From Acuticoccus kalidii (lineage in GTDB: Bacteria; Pseudomonadota; Alphaproteobacteria; Rhizobiales; Amorphaceae): a stretch of 64,000 bases of DNA. The position numbers were made by a program, and so were the translations under genes. Location of the stretch: NCBI RefSeq assembly GCF_021556395.1, contig NZ_JAKGCS010000010.1, forward strand, positions 62,001 through 126,000, written 5' to 3'. A model generated the notes under the pieces. That model ran no database searches, was not told the origin of the DNA, and saw nothing but the letters and a program-made list of their open reading frames with translations. Shown one piece after another: positions 9,786 to 18,582 of the stretch (position 1 is its first letter; each line of letters opens with the position of its first letter).

Positions 9786-10529
9786 ATGCTGACCCAAAAG
9801 CAGTACGATCTCCTGATGTTCATCCAGCAAAGGATGAACGCGACGGGTGTGCCCCCCTCGTTCGAGGAAATGAAGGATGCACTGGACCTCAAGTCCAAGT
9901 CCGGCATCCACCGCCTCATCACCGCGCTCGAGGAGCGGGGCTTCATCCGCAGGCTTCCGAACCGCGCCCGTGCGCTCGAGGTGCTCCGTCTCCCCGATTC
10001 GATCGCGTCGCAACAGCAGCCCTTGCGCCAGCCGCGCGGCTTCTCCCCCTCGGTGATCGACGGTGCGGCGCCGGCCGCTCCACCGCGCGAGCCTTTGGCA
10101 TCCAACTTCAAGCGCCCGCCGCTCCGCCCCGTCTCCGCCGCGCAGGACATCGTGGACGTGCCGATGATGGGCCGTATCGCCGCCGGTGTGCCGATCGAGG
10201 CGATCCAGCAAAAGTCCCACGCGATCCATCTCCCGGCCGACATGCTCGGCCCGGGCGAGCATTTCGCGCTCGAGGTCCGCGGCGATTCGATGATCGATGT
10301 CGGCATCCATGACGGCGACACCGTGGTGATCAAGCGCACCGACCGGGCCGAGACCGGCGAGATCGTCGTCGCCCTGATCGACGACGAGGAGGCGACGCTG
10401 AAGCGCTTGCGCAAACGCGGCAACACAATCGCCCTCGAAGCCGCCAATCCGCAATATGAGACGCGCATCTTCGGCGCCGACCGAGTCCGCATTCAAGGCC
10501 GCCTGACCGCGCTGCTCCGCCACTATTGA
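9786..10529 (+). CDS. lexA: LexA SOS-response repressor
   Basis: Transcriptional repressor of DNA-damage genes that self-cleaves when stimulated by RecA filaments. 247 residues. N-terminal winged helix (about 1-65, [20 protein letters not shown]), a longer-than-E. coli linker (about 70-122), then the S24 peptidase domain. Cleavage site is Ala-Gly at 133-134 (GRIAAGVP); the catalytic dyad is S168 ([10 protein letters not shown]) and K206 (EEATLKRL). The extended N-terminal linker is typical of alphaproteobacterial LexA. An SOS box lies just upstream. The ribosome-binding site is weak, so the exact ATG is judged by homology of the N-terminus. Confidence 0.97.
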   Translation: MLTQKQYDLLMFIQQRMNATGVPPSFEEMKDALDLKSKSGIHRLITALEERGFIRRLPNRARALEVLRLPDSIASQQQPLRQPRGFSPSVIDGAAPAAPPREPLASNFKRPPLRPVSAAQDIVDVPMMGRIAAGVPIEAIQQKSHAIHLPADMLGPGEHFALEVRGDSMIDVGIHDGDTVVIKRTDRAETGEIVVALIDDEEATLKRLRKRGNTIALEAANPQYETRIFGADRVRIQGRLTALLRHY

Positions 10530-10538
10530 GAGCACCGA

Positions 10539-10572
10539 GCCTCCACCCGGTTTCGCCGAACCGGGGGGAGGC
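10539..10572 (+). terminator. Hairpin after lexA
   Basis: Long inverted repeat, GCCTCC-A-CCCGGTT, 6-nt loop, AACCGGG-G-GGAGGC, starting 10 bp after the lexA stop. It has one mismatch and no T-run, so it may be a Rho-independent terminator of poor quality or an mRNA 3'-end stabiliser. Confidence 0.5.
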
Positions 10573-10686
10573 ACGGCTCGATCTGCGCCGCCCGCCACAC
10601 CCACCCTCGCGCCCCTCGGCGCCGACACGGCGTTCGCCAATCCGACCGCACGAGGGTTGACCACTCACCGCCCCGCCACGGACCGT

Positions 10687-10798
10687 GGCTCGGTGGCTCG
10701 GTGGCTCGGTGGCTCGGTGGCTCGGTGGCTCGGTGGCTCGGTGGCTCGGTGGCTCGGTGGCTCGGTGGCTCGGTGGCTCGGTGGCTCGGTGGCTCGGT
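10687..10798. repeat. 14 perfect tandem copies of GGCTCGGT
   Basis: An 8-bp unit, GGCTCGGT, is repeated 14 times without error (112 bp) and followed by a decayed copy (GGCTCCGA). Because 8 is not a multiple of 3, all frames stay open and give an artificial 8-residue peptide repeat on the minus strand; I do not regard this as coding. A perfect simple repeat is prone to slipped-strand length change. It lies between lexA and the ceramidase gene in otherwise gene-free DNA. Confidence 0.95.
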
Positions 10799-11212
10799 GG
10801 CTCCGACTGAGCGCTTAGCGACCATTCACGGCGAGCCTCGTCGTGCTCGGCACCGATCTCCCTACGGCGCACCCGCGCGGCCTGCGGCGTTTGGGGGCGC
10901 GGCGATCATCGACGTCCGGAAACAAACCGCAGCCGCAACCCTGTGCGGCCTGGAGCGCCAGCTGGTGATCGTCGGGCAGGAAGGCATCCTCCATGCCGGT
11001 GATCCTGCGCGGTAGGCACGCCCAGGCCTCACGCCCCGAGGACGGTCACAATGCGATGATCGCCGCGATGGCGATCCTGTCCGCCCTCACCGTCGGCGGA
11101 GTCGACCGGGAGCCGCTGACGATCGGCCCCATTTTACCGCGAGCGCGGCCCGCACCGCGCGGCGGATCGGGCCAGCGATGCCCCGCGAACACGGGCGCCC
11201 TGCGACGGGGCG
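10799..11212. other. Gene-free stretch after the tandem repeat
   Basis: About 410 bp with no convincing gene. Short open frames exist but have neither a good ribosome-binding site nor recognisable protein features. No tRNA-like fold or T-tailed terminator was noticed. It may be decayed sequence; in related bacteria other genes often follow lexA. Confidence 0.5.
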
Positions 11213-11911
11213 TCAACGTCCCTCAGCTGCGTCGTGACCGGGGGCTGTGCCGGGGCGGGCACCATGCCGGATCATCGCGACCATCAGCGTGCCGAGAAGG
11301 ACACCGTTCAGCGTGTGCCAGAGGATGTGCGTGCCGATCGGCAGGTTCGGGCAGACCGCCATGTCGATGGTGCGGAAGAAGAGCGATGCGGCGAAGATCG
11401 CGCTCGCGAGGAGGAGCGACCAGCCGGCTCCCGCATTGCCCCAGCGGACCAGTCCGACGCCGACCGCGACGAGGGCGAGAAGCGGCGGAACATAGCCTTC
11501 CGACCCGTTGAGCGCGCCGGCGAAGAGGCGCTCCATCACCGCCTCGCCCCCGAACGAGACGGCGAGGAAGGCGGCGGTCGCGACGATCGCCGCCCACCAG
11601 GGAAGCAGCACGAAACGGCGCATCGCGAGCGTGAAATAGACGACGATGAAGATCTGGATCGGGATCACGTCGGCCATGACGGCCCACACCGTCGCGAAGG
11701 TGTGAAAGAGGAAGGATCCGATCCCGACGAGGACCGTGATGGTGATCAGGAGTAAAATGCCGCCATCGAGCCGTCCCTCGCGTCGTCCGACGACGAAGGC
11801 GACGATCGCGGCGATGATGAAGGCGGCATTGGTCACCGCGTTCCACGGCTCGGACCAGAAGCTGGCGTCCAGCCGTTCGCAATAGATGTCGATCGAGCGC
11901 GTCCAATCCAT
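11213..11911 (-). CDS. Ceramidase-family (CREST) integral membrane protein
   Basis: 232 residues with about seven hydrophobic segments. It opens with DIYCER, has SFLFHTFATVWAVMAD near 67-82, and the C-terminal GTHILWHTLNG, matching the conserved Cys-Glu, Ser/His/Asp and HxxxH positions of the alkaline-ceramidase/CREST superfamily of seven-helix zinc hydrolases. Members hydrolyse an amide bond in ceramide-like lipids within the membrane; some bacteria of this class contain sphingolipid-like or ornithine lipids, so the true substrate is open. It stands alone, on the minus strand, flanked on both sides by gene-poor DNA. Family call good; substrate unknown. Confidence 0.85.
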   Translation of the reverse strand: MDWTRSIDIYCERLDASFWSEPWNAVTNAAFIIAAIVAFVVGRREGRLDGGILLLITITVLVGIGSFLFHTFATVWAVMADVIPIQIFIVVYFTLAMRRFVLLPWWAAIVATAAFLAVSFGGEAVMERLFAGALNGSEGYVPPLLALVAVGVGLVRWGNAGAGWSLLLASAIFAASLFFRTIDMAVCPNLPIGTHILWHTLNGVLLGTLMVAMIRHGARPGTAPGHDAAEGR

Positions 11912-12537
11912 GCGCCATGATCACCGCCGGAAGCCTCCCGCAAAAGGCGGCAGATCGCCCCAACCCCTCCGCCGCGCCGGCCGGTATTGCCCGCCGACGC
12001 GCGATGCACACCGGTCGGCCGCGCGGGGAGGTGTGCCGGAGGACAGGAAAATGCGTTGGGGGCCGAACGACGGCGGCGAGCCCCGCGCATGGTTCGACGG
12101 TGACGGCGGCTTCACATTCGGTGTCCGATGTCGGCCGGCAATGGCCTCAGCGGTGCACGGATGGGCGGATCCGCTCCGTGCTCCGCGGCATCCGAATTCT
12201 CGCCGAAACCGGCCGTCTTCGTCTGGTCCGTTCGGGGGCGGCTACCGGCCGAGATGGGGTGAGCGCGGCCTTCTGAGGAGCGCGTATGAAGGACCAGGAT
12301 CGCGTCGCCGCAGTCACGCGCCCGCCGATGACGAAACGCCGTTCCGCGCGGAAACGTAGATCGCGATGAGGTGGCGAACGGCTCGTGGGTACAGGCGCTT
12401 AGGCCGGTCGTCCGCCACTTCGCCTATGTGAGCTCAGTGCGCGCTGCTGTGCCGGGGCGCCGCGAGCGGATGAAATGTGAGCGATGTGCCGAGTCGAGCC
12501 ATGCCGGCTCGAACGAACGGAACCCCCCAACGAAAAC
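11912..12537. other. Gene-free stretch upstream of the ceramidase-family gene
   Basis: About 625 bp without a convincing gene. One plus-strand frame from an ATG at 12051 (102 codons) has GGAGG-like bases ahead of it, but its translation is Arg/Pro/Gly-rich and of the kind produced by noncoding GC-rich DNA, so it is not called. The part next to 11911 probably holds the promoter of the ceramidase-family gene. Confidence 0.45.
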
Positions 12538-12564
12538 ACCCGCGCGGCCGGGGGCCGCGCGGGT
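12538..12564 (-). terminator. Intrinsic terminator of the radical SAM/TPR-hydrolase operon
   Basis: Perfect 12-bp stem (ACCCGCGCGGCC / GGCCGCGCGGGT) with a 3-nt loop, 27 bp beyond the stop of the minus-strand TPR-hydrolase gene. Read on the minus strand it is followed by GTTTTCG, a short T-run. Confidence 0.8.
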
Positions 12565-12590
12565 GCAGAATGTTTCGCGAATGGAGGGGC

Positions 12591-14432
12591 TCAGCCGCGG
12601 AGCGTGTCCTCGAGGAACTCGTCGACCACGCGCTCATACTGGCCGGTCCGCTCCAGATAGCCGGCGGAGGCGTGATGGTCGTGCGGCCACGCGGTGTGGA
12701 AGACGTTCGGCAGATAGTTCGACCGCTCGGCGCTCGCGACGTCGGCGACGCTGCCCTCGCCATAGTGGTTGTGCACCACGAACTCGGGGCGCTGCTCGAT
12801 GAGGGGGCCGAGATCGAGGTCCGGATTCGGGATCATCGAGCGCAGGTAGCTGAGATGGGCCCGGCCGCGATCGTCGGGGAGATCCTCGAGCCGCGGGATC
12901 CGCGTGCCGCCGGAGAAGGACAGCGCACCGAGCGCGCCGGTTTCGAGCCCGTAAAGGATCGCGGTGTAGCCGGCGAGCGATTCGCCGACCGCGAGATGGC
13001 GGCGATAACCGCGCGCCGCGATCGTCTCGTGAAGGGCCGAGTTGAACCGGTCGCGCGCCGGGAAGAACGGGTCGATGCCGGCAAGGGCGGACAGTCGCCG
13101 CGGATCGTCGACGGTGACGACCGACACGCCGCGCTGGCGCCAGATGTCGATGATCGTCCGCCGCCGCCGGTCGGAGCGCAGAAAGCCGACGAACGGCCAC
13201 ACGACGCACACGTCACCCGGCGCCTTGAAGAGACGCACCCAGCCGTCGAAAAACACCTCGTCGGCCGGAAGCGCCTCGGTGGCGCCGATCCGCTGGGCCC
13301 GCTCGGGCGGCACGAGGCGCGCGAGGACGGCCTTTTGCTGGGCCGTAAGCTCCGTGGTGTTCTGGCCGAGCGCCTCGATATAGGGATCGGCGCGGGCCTG
13401 CGAGCCGGTCTTCAGCGCGGCGATCGCCGCTTCGAGGCGAGCCTCGCGGCGGAACGCCTCGTCTCGGGTCGCTGCGATCACGGCGTCGAACTCGGAGAGG
13501 GCCTCTTCGAGATCGCCGACATTGGCGAGATTGGTGGCGATCCCGAAGCGCAGACGCTGATCGTCGGGATTCTTGGCGAGCGCCTCGCGCATCGCGATGA
13601 TGCCGGCGCGGGGATTGCCTTCCGCGTTGTTCAGTTCGGCGCGCAGCGCGATGAGGTGCGGCTTCAGTTCGGCCCCGTCCTCGGCGAGCTTTTCGAGGTG
13701 CTTGGCGAGAAGGCCGCGATTGGCGGCGGCGAACTGCGAGTTCATCTGCACGAAGAATGCGCGCAATTGGACCGCGGACGGATCGCGGTTGATGATCGCC
13801 TCGAAGAAGCGGCCGAGCCTGACGTCTTCCGCGTTGAGGAGAAGCTCGCGCAGATCGGTTCGGATGCGCTGCTGCACGATTTCCGGGATCGGAACCGTGA
13901 GCGCCTCGGCATCCGCCGCGAGGGTGGCGTCGTCGGCGTCGACATGAACGTGCGCCAGGAGGCGCGCCACCTTGGCGCCTTCGAGATCGACCGCATCGCC
14001 GGCCTCGCCGCGCGTGATCGCCTCGTCGAGGTCGGCGATGGCCGCCTCCCATGCCTTTTCGCTCATCGCGATTTCGGCACGGCGCACCAGGGCGCGGGCG
14101 CGGAAGGAGGACGATTCGTTGGCGATCACCTCGTCGAGGATCACCTTCGCCTTCTTCGGATCGGACTCGGCGCGCGCCGCCATGAAGGCGATGGAATCGT
14201 TGTCCGGAAACGCCGTGCGGGCCGCCTCGAGCGCCTTCAGCGAGTCGGCCGGCCGATCGAGCCGACGCAGCGACAGGATATAATATCGATACGCGTTCGG
14301 ATCCTGAACCGGGTCCGCTTCCATCTTCGCGACCAGGTCGGCGAAGCGCTTCTCGCGCCACATCGCTTGGATCTCGAGACGCGCCTCCCGCGCGGCGTCG
14401 TTGGTCTTTTCGGCGTCCGCCGTATCAGGCAT
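12591..14432 (-). CDS. TPR-repeat protein with C-terminal alpha/beta-hydrolase-like domain
   Basis: 613 residues from the ATG at 14432, chosen because it overlaps the stop of the upstream radical SAM gene in ATGCCTGA. Residues about 15-375 are helical TPR-like repeats (FADLVAKMEADP, AIADLDEAITRGEAGD, NPRAGIIAMREALAKNPDD, LEEALSEFDAVIAATRDE). From about 385 on there is an alpha/beta fold with the nucleophile-elbow motif GESLAG (Ser about 485), followed by ALSFSGGTRI, and a His-rich end (FHTAWPHDHHASAGY) that could supply the catalytic His. No signal peptide or membrane segment. An intrinsic terminator follows. Substrate is unknown; a hydrolase or acyltransferase working on the radical SAM product or its carrier is a reasonable guess and no more. 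Confidence 0.75.
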   Translation of the reverse strand: MPDTADAEKTNDAAREARLEIQAMWREKRFADLVAKMEADPVQDPNAYRYYILSLRRLDRPADSLKALEAARTAFPDNDSIAFMAARAESDPKKAKVILDEVIANESSSFRARALVRRAEIAMSEKAWEAAIADLDEAITRGEAGDAVDLEGAKVARLLAHVHVDADDATLAADAEALTVPIPEIVQQRIRTDLRELLLNAEDVRLGRFFEAIINRDPSAVQLRAFFVQMNSQFAAANRGLLAKHLEKLAEDGAELKPHLIALRAELNNAEGNPRAGIIAMREALAKNPDDQRLRFGIATNLANVGDLEEALSEFDAVIAATRDEAFRREARLEAAIAALKTGSQARADPYIEALGQNTTELTAQQKAVLARLVPPERAQRIGATEALPADEVFFDGWVRLFKAPGDVCVVWPFVGFLRSDRRRRTIIDIWRQRGVSVVTVDDPRRLSALAGIDPFFPARDRFNSALHETIAARGYRRHLAVGESLAGYTAILYGLETGALGALSFSGGTRIPRLEDLPDDRGRAHLSYLRSMIPNPDLDLGPLIEQRPEFVVHNHYGEGSVADVASAERSNYLPNVFHTAWPHDHHASAGYLERTGQYERVVDEFLEDTLRG

Positions 14433-15600
14433 GGACGTGCTCGAGTCGGCTTGCATACGCACCGGCCATTTCTGCATCTTGATGATCGTAAATAAAGATC
14501 CGCGCCAGGGTGTTCATGGCGTCGATCCAGTCTTTCAGGCCCTCGACCGTCTGAACGAGGTCGGCCGGCGGCGCGAGAAGCGAAGACCAGCCCGCGCCGT
14601 AAATGCGGCACTCGCTGCAATCCACGTCGGGCGTGCAGCACTTGACGTTCTGCTTCTTCAGATCGGGGCTGTAATAGCCGGAGAAGCCGGTTTCCGTGCC
14701 CTTGAGCCGGTTGCGGCAGCCTTCGGCGAGCCCGGTTTCCGGGTCGAGCTCGAACATGCGCCGTCCGCTGGTCGACAGGCGGTTATAGGCCTCGCAATAA
14801 ATCACCGTGTCGGGGAAATCGTTGAGGAGCTCGGACGCCGTGTCCCGGATGTTCATGAGATCGTCGGTGCTCATGAGCATGTTGCTCTCCGAATCGCTGA
14901 TCCGGAAGAATTTCTTATCGTTCGGCATGAACTGCCGAAGCTTGTCGAGATACGTCGTCGTCGGCGAGAAAATGTTGAACGTGATCGGCAGGCCCGCGTC
15001 GGCGCACATCTCGGTGATCTGCCGCGCATGCTTCACATTGTAGGGGTTGAATGTGAAGAGGGCGAGCGCGCGCGGATCCCCTGCATAATTCTTGATAGCC
15101 TTGCGGAAGACTGCACCGCCACGCAACTTTTTGTCCGTTGCCTCGTCGCCCCAGATCGAAATCTGGATACGAAAAGGAACTTCCTCGGGAATTTTCTTAG
15201 TCCCATTTGTGCCAACATTCCCGTGCGGGATGTATTTCGCCCCCGCGACGAGCCGCTTGGGCTCCATCGACGGTTCGGCGCCGAGGAAGTAACCCATGGT
15301 CACACCTCGGTCTCGTTCGGCACGGAAGAAGTCTTCCCAACGCGAGACGTCGGATTCTTCAGGCAGGTCGCGGGGTTTGTCACCCTCAAAATAATAGCAG
15401 CCTTCGCAAAATAGGTTACAGCGCTGCGTCACTTCGTAAAAAGCGCTGTTGGCGAAGGTTCGGGGCACCGCTTTCGCTTTTTCGAAGGCGGGCTTCAGCT
15501 CCGGGTTTTCTTTAAGATGGCGAATGACCGACCCCATCGCCGCGCGATAGTCGTATTCAGCCGGGAAAACGAACGGTTTAGCGTCAGGCGAATTGGCCAT
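14425..15600 (-). CDS. Radical SAM enzyme with extra C-terminal cysteine cluster
   Basis: 391 residues. The SAM-cluster motif CNLFCEGC gives C61, C65 and C68 (CX3CX2C). The middle fits the radical SAM partial barrel (IQISIWGDEA, LFTFNPYN, ITFNIFSPTT). The C-terminus adds C295 and C321-C322-C328-C331, spacing CC-X5-C-X2-C, which could ligate an auxiliary iron-sulfur cluster as in SPASM/twitch proteins, though the exact pattern is not the classic one. First gene of a two-gene operon with the TPR-hydrolase, 8-bp overlap. I cannot assign a reaction: peptide maturation, a sugar or lipid modification and others remain possible. It lies 260 bp downstream of parE on the same strand, with an AT-richer gap that could hold its own promoter. 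Confidence 0.82.
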   Translation of the reverse strand: MANSPDAKPFVFPAEYDYRAAMGSVIRHLKENPELKPAFEKAKAVPRTFANSAFYEVTQRCNLFCEGCYYFEGDKPRDLPEESDVSRWEDFFRAERDRGVTMGYFLGAEPSMEPKRLVAGAKYIPHGNVGTNGTKKIPEEVPFRIQISIWGDEATDKKLRGGAVFRKAIKNYAGDPRALALFTFNPYNVKHARQITEMCADAGLPITFNIFSPTTTYLDKLRQFMPNDKKFFRISDSESNMLMSTDDLMNIRDTASELLNDFPDTVIYCEAYNRLSTSGRRMFELDPETGLAEGCRNRLKGTETGFSGYYSPDLKKQNVKCCTPDVDCSECRIYGAGWSSLLAPPADLVQTVEGLKDWIDAMNTLARIFIYDHQDAEMAGAYASRLEHVHA

Positions 15601-15640
15601 GGGTTACATTCAGCCTTTTGCAAATTCTCACAATGCGCGT

Positions 15641-15736
15641 TTAGCAAGCAGTTTCACATGTCTCAAGGTGGTCGTCAAAATCGAGCCCCGAAAGTTCCGA
15701 ATTTGAGGCACGCCTGAGGCGGCGACGCTGCACCAT
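15641..15736 (-). CDS. Possible 31-residue peptide upstream of the radical SAM gene (speculative)
   Basis: An ATG at 15736 opens 31 codons that begin with an Arg-rich stretch (MVQRRRLRRASN), continue acidic (GLDFDDHLE) and end TCETAC with two cysteines. The stop is 40 bp before the radical SAM start and on the same strand. In favour: position and a basic-acidic-Cys layout seen in some peptide precursors. Against: no good ribosome-binding site, codon use unlike the neighbours, and frames of this length occur by chance. Listed only because it would matter if real. Confidence 0.15.
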   Translation of the reverse strand: MVQRRRLRRASNSELSGLDFDDHLETCETAC

Positions 15737-15860
15737 ATCGATGGCTATGTATTGATATAAGTCTAATTTCGCCTGATCTGGGCCCACGAATAGGCCGCAA
15801 TTCGGGCGTGCTGAAGCGTACGGTTATTTGACTTGTCGCAAAAAAGCGTCAGGGGCGCGG

Positions 15861-17927
15861 TTAAATGTCCAGCGCCTCTGCGGATGCGAAAGCAGCATTC
15901 TCTTGAATGAATGCAAATCGGGCCTCGGGCTTGTTGCCCATGAGGCGGTCGACCGTCGTGCGCGTGAGGTCGGGCTCCGACACGATCGTGACGCGCAGGA
16001 GCGTACGCGTCGCCGGATCCATGGTCGTTTCCTTGAGCTGCGCCGGCATCATTTCGCCGAGGCCCTTGAAGCGGCCGATATCGAGCTTCTTCTCGCGATT
16101 GAACTCCGCCTCGATGATGGCCTCGCGGTGCTTATCGTCGCGAGCATAGAGCGTCTTGGTGCCCTGGGTGATGCGATAGAGGGGCGGCACCGCGAGATAG
16201 AGGTGTCCCGATTCGATGAGGCCCGGCATCTCGCGAAAGAAGAACGTGATGAGGAGGGAGGCGATGTGCGCCCCGTCGACATCGGCGTCCGTCATGATGA
16301 TGACGCGCTCATAGCGGAGCTTCTGAAGGTCGAAATCCTTCCGCAGGCCGCAGCCGAGCGCGAGGACGAGGTCGGCGAGCTGCTGGTTCGCCATCACCTT
16401 GTCGCGGCCGGCATTGGCGACGTTGAGGATCTTGCCGCGCAAGGGCAGGACCGCCTGGGTCGCTCTGGCGCGGGCCTGCTTGGCCGAGCCGCCGGCCGAA
16501 TCGCCCTCCACGATGAAGATTTCGGTCCCGTTCGCCTGCGACTGGGTGCAGTCGGCGAGTTTGCCGGGCAGACGCGTCTTGCGGGTCGCGGAGCGACGGG
16601 CGACGTCCTTTTCGGCGCGTCGGCGGAGGCGCTCGTCGGTCTTCTCGATGACGGCGTCGAGCACGAGGCTCGCGCGGGACGGATCCTTGGCGAGCCATTC
16701 CTCGAAGGCCTCGCGCACGGCGTTCTCGACCTGGCGCGTCGCCTCGGTGGAGGACAGCTTGTCTTTGGTCTGGCCGACGAACTCCGGCTCGCGCACGAAG
16801 ACGGAGAGGACGGCGGCGGTCGTCGCCATCACGTCGTCGCCGGTGACCTGCGCGATCTTCTTGTTGCCGATCCGCTCGCCGTGGGTCTTGATCGATTTCA
16901 GGAGGGCGGCGCGAAGGCCCTGTTCGTGGGTGCCGCCTTCCGGGGTCGGAATGGTGTTGCAATAGGAGCGGGTGAATTCGTCGACCGGGACGAACCCGAT
17001 CGCCCATTCGACCGCGCCGCGGCGGCCCGCCTCGCCGGCGCGTCCGGCAAAGAGGGCGTCGCTCACCTTGGGCCGGCCCTTCAGCTCGTCGGCGAGGAAG
17101 TCGGCGAGGCCGCCGGGAAAGCGGAAGGTGGCTTCGGCCGGCGGCGCGCTTTCGCCGGAGAGGAGTTCCGGGTCACAGCGCCAGCGCAGCTCCACATTGG
17201 CGAAGAGGTAGGCCTTGGCCCGCGTCTGGGCGAAGAGACGCTTGGGGTCGAACCGCAGCTCCTTGAAGATCTGCGGATCGGGGCGGAAGCTCACCGTCGT
17301 TCCGCGCCGGTTGGGCGCGGCCCCGACCTCTTCGAGCGGGCCGTCCGGCACGCCGCGCGAAAAGGTCTGCCGGTAGAGTTTTCGCCCGCGGGCGACCTCG
17401 ACCACGAGCTCCTCGGACAAGGCGTTCACGACCGAGACGCCGACGCCGTGAAGGCCGCCGGAGGCCTCATAGGCCTTGGAATCGAATTTGCCGCCGGCGT
17501 GCAGCGTCGTCATGATGACTTCGAGGGCCGACTTATCGGGAAAGCGCGGATGCGGCTCGACCGGGATGCCGCGCCCGTTGTCGCTCACCGAGATGCGGCC
17601 GTCCTCGACGCGGATTTCGATGAAGGAGGCGTGACCGGCGACCGCTTCGTCCATCGAGTTGTCGAGAACTTCGGCGAACAAATGGTGCAGGGCGCGCTGG
17701 TCCGTCCCGCCAATATACATGCCGGGGCGGCGGCGGACGGGTTCGAGCCCTTCGAGAACCTCGATATCGGCGGCGGTGTAGCCGGCGTCGGCGCCATCAC
17801 CCGCCGTCTTCGGTGCGATCGCGGCGCGCGCGTTGGCGCGCGCCTCCTTCGACGCACTGCGGGCAGGGCGCGGTTCGCTCTTGCGGCCCGGCTCATGACG
17901 TTCGCTGAAGAGGTCCTTGTCTGCCAT
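15861..17927 (-). CDS. parE: DNA topoisomerase IV subunit B
   Basis: ATPase subunit of topoisomerase IV, which decatenates daughter chromosomes; works with ParC in the cytosol. 688 residues. N-terminal Arg/Ala-rich tail (1-45), then the GHKL ATPase (EVLDNSMDEA, DNGRGIPV, GGLHGVGVSVVNALS), transducer, and TOPRIM domain (EGDSAGGSAKQARA, PLRGKILNV, IMTDADVDGAHI), ending with IGRFKGLGEMMPAQL. The short insert pattern and QTRAKAYLFAN segment favour ParE over GyrB, and the length is too short for a typical GyrB with its insert. The promoter side is shared with the divergent thioredoxin-like gene. Confidence 0.92.
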   Translation of the reverse strand: MADKDLFSERHEPGRKSEPRPARSASKEARANARAAIAPKTAGDGADAGYTAADIEVLEGLEPVRRRPGMYIGGTDQRALHHLFAEVLDNSMDEAVAGHASFIEIRVEDGRISVSDNGRGIPVEPHPRFPDKSALEVIMTTLHAGGKFDSKAYEASGGLHGVGVSVVNALSEELVVEVARGRKLYRQTFSRGVPDGPLEEVGAAPNRRGTTVSFRPDPQIFKELRFDPKRLFAQTRAKAYLFANVELRWRCDPELLSGESAPPAEATFRFPGGLADFLADELKGRPKVSDALFAGRAGEAGRRGAVEWAIGFVPVDEFTRSYCNTIPTPEGGTHEQGLRAALLKSIKTHGERIGNKKIAQVTGDDVMATTAAVLSVFVREPEFVGQTKDKLSSTEATRQVENAVREAFEEWLAKDPSRASLVLDAVIEKTDERLRRRAEKDVARRSATRKTRLPGKLADCTQSQANGTEIFIVEGDSAGGSAKQARARATQAVLPLRGKILNVANAGRDKVMANQQLADLVLALGCGLRKDFDLQKLRYERVIIMTDADVDGAHIASLLITFFFREMPGLIESGHLYLAVPPLYRITQGTKTLYARDDKHREAIIEAEFNREKKLDIGRFKGLGEMMPAQLKETTMDPATRTLLRVTIVSEPDLTRTTVDRLMGNKPEARFAFIQENAAFASAEALDI

Positions 17928-18039
17928 TCTCGCTCTCGCACTGATCGACGCTAAGTAGCCCGTCGGCGCCCGAAATGCGACGGTCTCCGGGCGCTTGACC
18001 CCAGATTAAGGGCCGTTCGGCCCCTGGAAGGAGCTTCTC

Positions 18040-18582
18040 ATGCCGGCCATCGAAACCGCGCTGGGCGCCGTTGCGCCCGACTTCACCCTTCCTGCCACCG
18101 ATGGACGCACCGTGTCGCGTGACGATGTCATGGGGGAAGGCGGCCTCGTCGTCGCCTTCATCTGCAATCATTGCCCCTATGTGATCGCGGCGGCGCGGCG
18201 CATGGTGGACGATGCGGCCCTGCTGGCGCGCGAGGGCGTCGGCTTCGTCGCGATCTGTTCCAACGATGCGGAACGTTATCCTCAGGATTCCTTCGATCGG
18301 ATGAAGGCGTTCGCCGAGGATCACGCCTTCGCCTTTCCCTATTTGCACGATGAGAGCCAAGCGGTCGCGCAGGCCTATCACGCGGCGGTCACCCCGGACT
18401 TTTTCGGTCTCGATCGGGAAGGGCGGATCCGCTATCGCGGCCGCCTCGATGAGGGGGAGACGCGGCCGCCGCGGGCGGATGCGCCGCGCGAACTCGTCGA
18501 GGCGATGCGGATGATCGCCGCGAGCGGGACGGGGCCCGAGAGGCAACACCCGCCGCGCGGATGCGGCATCAAGTGGAAGTGA
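18040..18582 (+). CDS. Thioredoxin-fold (AhpC/TSA-like) redox protein
   Basis: 180 residues beginning GAVAPDFTLPATDGRTVS, the usual start of the AhpC/TSA-TlpA fold. The redox centre is CNHCPYV (CXXC) after VVAFI, followed by VAICSNDAERYPQDSF and the cis-Pro region AVTPDFFGLD. No signal peptide, so probably cytosolic. A GGAAGGAGC ribosome-binding site precedes the ATG. Members of this subfamily are called thioredoxin family or peroxiredoxin-like; whether it reduces disulfides or peroxides is not decided by the sequence. Divergent from parE. Confidence 0.85.
   Translation: MPAIETALGAVAPDFTLPATDGRTVSRDDVMGEGGLVVAFICNHCPYVIAAARRMVDDAALLAREGVGFVAICSNDAERYPQDSFDRMKAFAEDHAFAFPYLHDESQAVAQAYHAAVTPDFFGLDREGRIRYRGRLDEGETRPPRADAPRELVEAMRMIAASGTGPERQHPPRGCGIKWK

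Noticed and set aside
10523..10872. Peptides with repeated SHRATEPP on the minus strand
   Set aside because: They come from the 8-bp DNA repeat, which is open in every frame; no ribosome-binding site or flanking domain supports translation.
12051..12359. 102-codon plus-strand frame with GGAGG-like bases ahead of its ATG
   Set aside because: Composition is that of noncoding GC-rich DNA with no recognisable fold; without conservation data I would not call it.
15658..15717. 19-codon plus-strand frame in the gap before parE
   Set aside because: No ribosome-binding site and chance length; nothing on that strand suggests a gene.
15828..17954. 700-codon open frame on the plus strand opposite parE
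   Set aside because: It is a mirror of the parE reading frame in GC-rich DNA; the translation has no domain features and parE is certain.
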